From Candidatus Gallionella acididurans (lineage in GTDB: Bacteria; Pseudomonadota; Gammaproteobacteria; Burkholderiales; Gallionellaceae), in NCBI GenBank assembly GCA_001577345.1, contig LSLI01000006.1, forward strand, positions 1-64,000: DNA of 64,000 nucleotides. The letters run 5' to 3'. The position numbers were made by a program, and so were the translations under genes. Shown piece after piece: positions 62,939 to 64,000 of the stretch. The first letter of the stretch is position 1. The number at the start of each line of letters is the position of its first letter. The notes beneath the pieces are model-generated. The model was not told the DNA's origin. It saw only the letters and a program-made list of their open reading frames with translations, and did no database searches.

Positions 62939-64000
62939 TTAGTCCTTGCCAAACAAATCACGACTATAAACCTTGTCAGCCACGTCCCTGATATCGTCGG
63001 TGATGCGGTTGGCAACGATGATGTCGGACTCCTTCTTGAATTGCGCCAGGTTATTCACCACTCTGGAACGGAAAAACTCCGGCTCCTTGAGCGCGGGTTC
63101 ATACACAATCACTTCGATACCCTTGGCCTTGATGCGTTTCATGATGCCCTGGATGCTGGAAGAGCGGAAGTTGTCGGACCCGCTTTTCATCACCAGGCGA
63201 TGAATGCCGACTATCTTCGGGTTGCGCTTGACGATGCTTGCTGCAATAAAATCCTTGCGCGTGGTGTTTGATTCGACGATGGCATGGATCAGGTTTTGCG
63301 GGACTTCCTGATAGTTGGCGAGCAGCTGTTTCGTGTCCTTCGGCAGGCAATAGCCGCCGTAACCGAACGAAGGGTTGTTGTAGTGATCTCCGATACGCGG
63401 ATCCAGGCTTACTCCCTGGATGATCTGTTTGGTATCAAGCCCGTGAGTGGCCGCATAAGTGTCGAGTTCGTTGAAGAAGGCCACGCGCATCGCGAGGTAG
63501 GTATTGGCAAACAGCTTGACCGCCTCGGCCTCGGTTGAGTCGGTAAACAGCGTGGGGATATCTTGCTTGATCGCGCCTTGCTTGAGCAGGCCGGCAAAGG
63601 TCTCGGCGCGCTTTGAACGTTCGCCGACAACGATGCGCGAGGGATGCAGGTTGTCATACAGCGCGCGGCCTTCGCGCAAAAACTCCGGCGAGAAGATCAG
63701 GTTGCTGCAATTGAACCTGGCTCTGGCTTTGACGGTATAACCGACGGGAATGGTGGATTTGATCACCATCACGGCTTGCGGGTTGATGCCCATGACATCC
63801 TGAATGACCGATTCTATGGACTTGGTATTGAAATAGTTGGTCTCCGGGTCGTAGTCTGTCGGCGTGGCGATGATGACATAGTCCGCACCGGTATAAGCTG
63901 CGCGTTTGTCCAAAGTGGCCTTGAGGTTGAGCGTTTTGTGCTTCAGGTAATCCTCGATCTCGGCATCTTCAATGGTCGACTGCTTGCGGTTGAGCATTTC
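62939..64000 (-). CDS. ugd: UDP-glucose 6-dehydrogenase, partial at window edge
   Basis: At least 352 residues; the 5' part of the gene (roughly the first 40 residues, including the N-terminal Rossmann motif) lies beyond base 64000. The visible part has [46 protein letters not shown], the catalytic Cys in [14 protein letters not shown] and the C-terminal UDP-binding domain. The sequence is close to the enterobacterial Ugd type. It makes UDP-glucuronate, the precursor used by the ArnA decarboxylase, so it completes the Ara4N pathway beside the arn genes, though on the opposite strand and convergent with arnD. Confidence 0.95.
   Translation of the reverse strand, partial: EMLNRKQSTIEDAEIEDYLKHKTLNLKATLDKRAAYTGADYVIIATPTDYDPETNYFNTKSIESVIQDVMGINPQAVMVIKSTIPVGYTVKARARFNCSNLIFSPEFLREGRALYDNLHPSRIVVGERSKRAETFAGLLKQGAIKQDIPTLFTDSTEAEAVKLFANTYLAMRVAFFNELDTYAATHGLDTKQIIQGVSLDPRIGDHYNNPSFGYGGYCLPKDTKQLLANYQEVPQNLIHAIVESNTTRKDFIAASIVKRNPKIVGIHRLVMKSGSDNFRSSSIQGIMKRIKAKGIEVIVYEPALKEPEFFRSRVVNNLAQFKKESDIIVANRITDDIRDVADKVYSRDLFGKD

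Overview
The window looks like chromosomal DNA of a betaproteobacterium, probably from the Nitrosomonadales/Gallionellaceae neighbourhood. This rests on the gene order gph-ubiG, gyrA, serC, pheA, hisC, aroF, tyrA, on an EF-P with arginine at position 32 (the EarP-rhamnosylated type), and on G+C-rich coding with scattered palindromic repeats. The lineage is inferred from gene content, not from a search.

Layout. 1-8.9 kb: efp, small membrane proteins, two paralogous small winged-helix proteins, an MFS transporter, a c-type cytochrome, an exported CMD-family protein, a small beta-barrel, a phosphoribosyltransferase-like gene coupled to a Rieske protein, and a 37-aa membrane ORF. 8.9-17.7 kb: a complete MdtABC/MuxABC-type RND efflux operon with its outer-membrane factor. 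17.7-25.1 kb: an interspersed repeat, an alpha/beta-hydrolase lipoprotein with Asp where Ser is expected, an unknown lipoprotein, a bacteriohemerythrin, an AidB-like acyl-CoA dehydrogenase and cyclopropane fatty acid synthase. 25.2-30.2 kb: a one-strand operon (ArsR regulator, old yellow enzyme, two SDRs, an aldo-keto reductase, a dienelactone-hydrolase-like protein) that reads as reactive carbonyl/electrophile detoxification. 30.4-35.6 kb: an EmrAB-TolC-type efflux operon divergent from a LysR regulator. 35.7-41 kb: a short LeuA/NifV-like synthase next to an EamA transporter, then an envelope cluster (Gly-rich lipoprotein, Spy-like protein, beta-barrel) and a 42-aa membrane protein with a good promoter.

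41.2-54.2 kb is a housekeeping block: gph, ubiG, gyrA, serC, serA, pheA, hisC, aroF, tyrA. Between gyrA and serC sit two overlapping, visibly more A/T-rich genes: an AlbA_2 (Schlafen-like)/GHKL-type protein and a ParA-type ATPase. This is the best candidate in the window for an undescribed two-gene system, possibly defence-related. 54.2-64 kb is a lipid A Ara4N pathway: arnT, one ArnE-like subunit, arnB, arnC, a split arnA (separate formyltransferase and decarboxylase), arnD, and convergent ugd cut by the window edge. It is interrupted by an A/T-richer orphan gene (TM plus winged helix) and by several palindromic repeats, one of which appears to be inserted in frame inside arnD.

Together the accessory genes emphasise envelope remodelling and efflux: two tripartite pumps, Ara4N modification, cyclopropanation, and Spy-like and lipoprotein genes. 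Start codons were chosen from Shine-Dalgarno spacing, signal peptides and family N-termini. No database search was possible, so family names are recognition-level calls.
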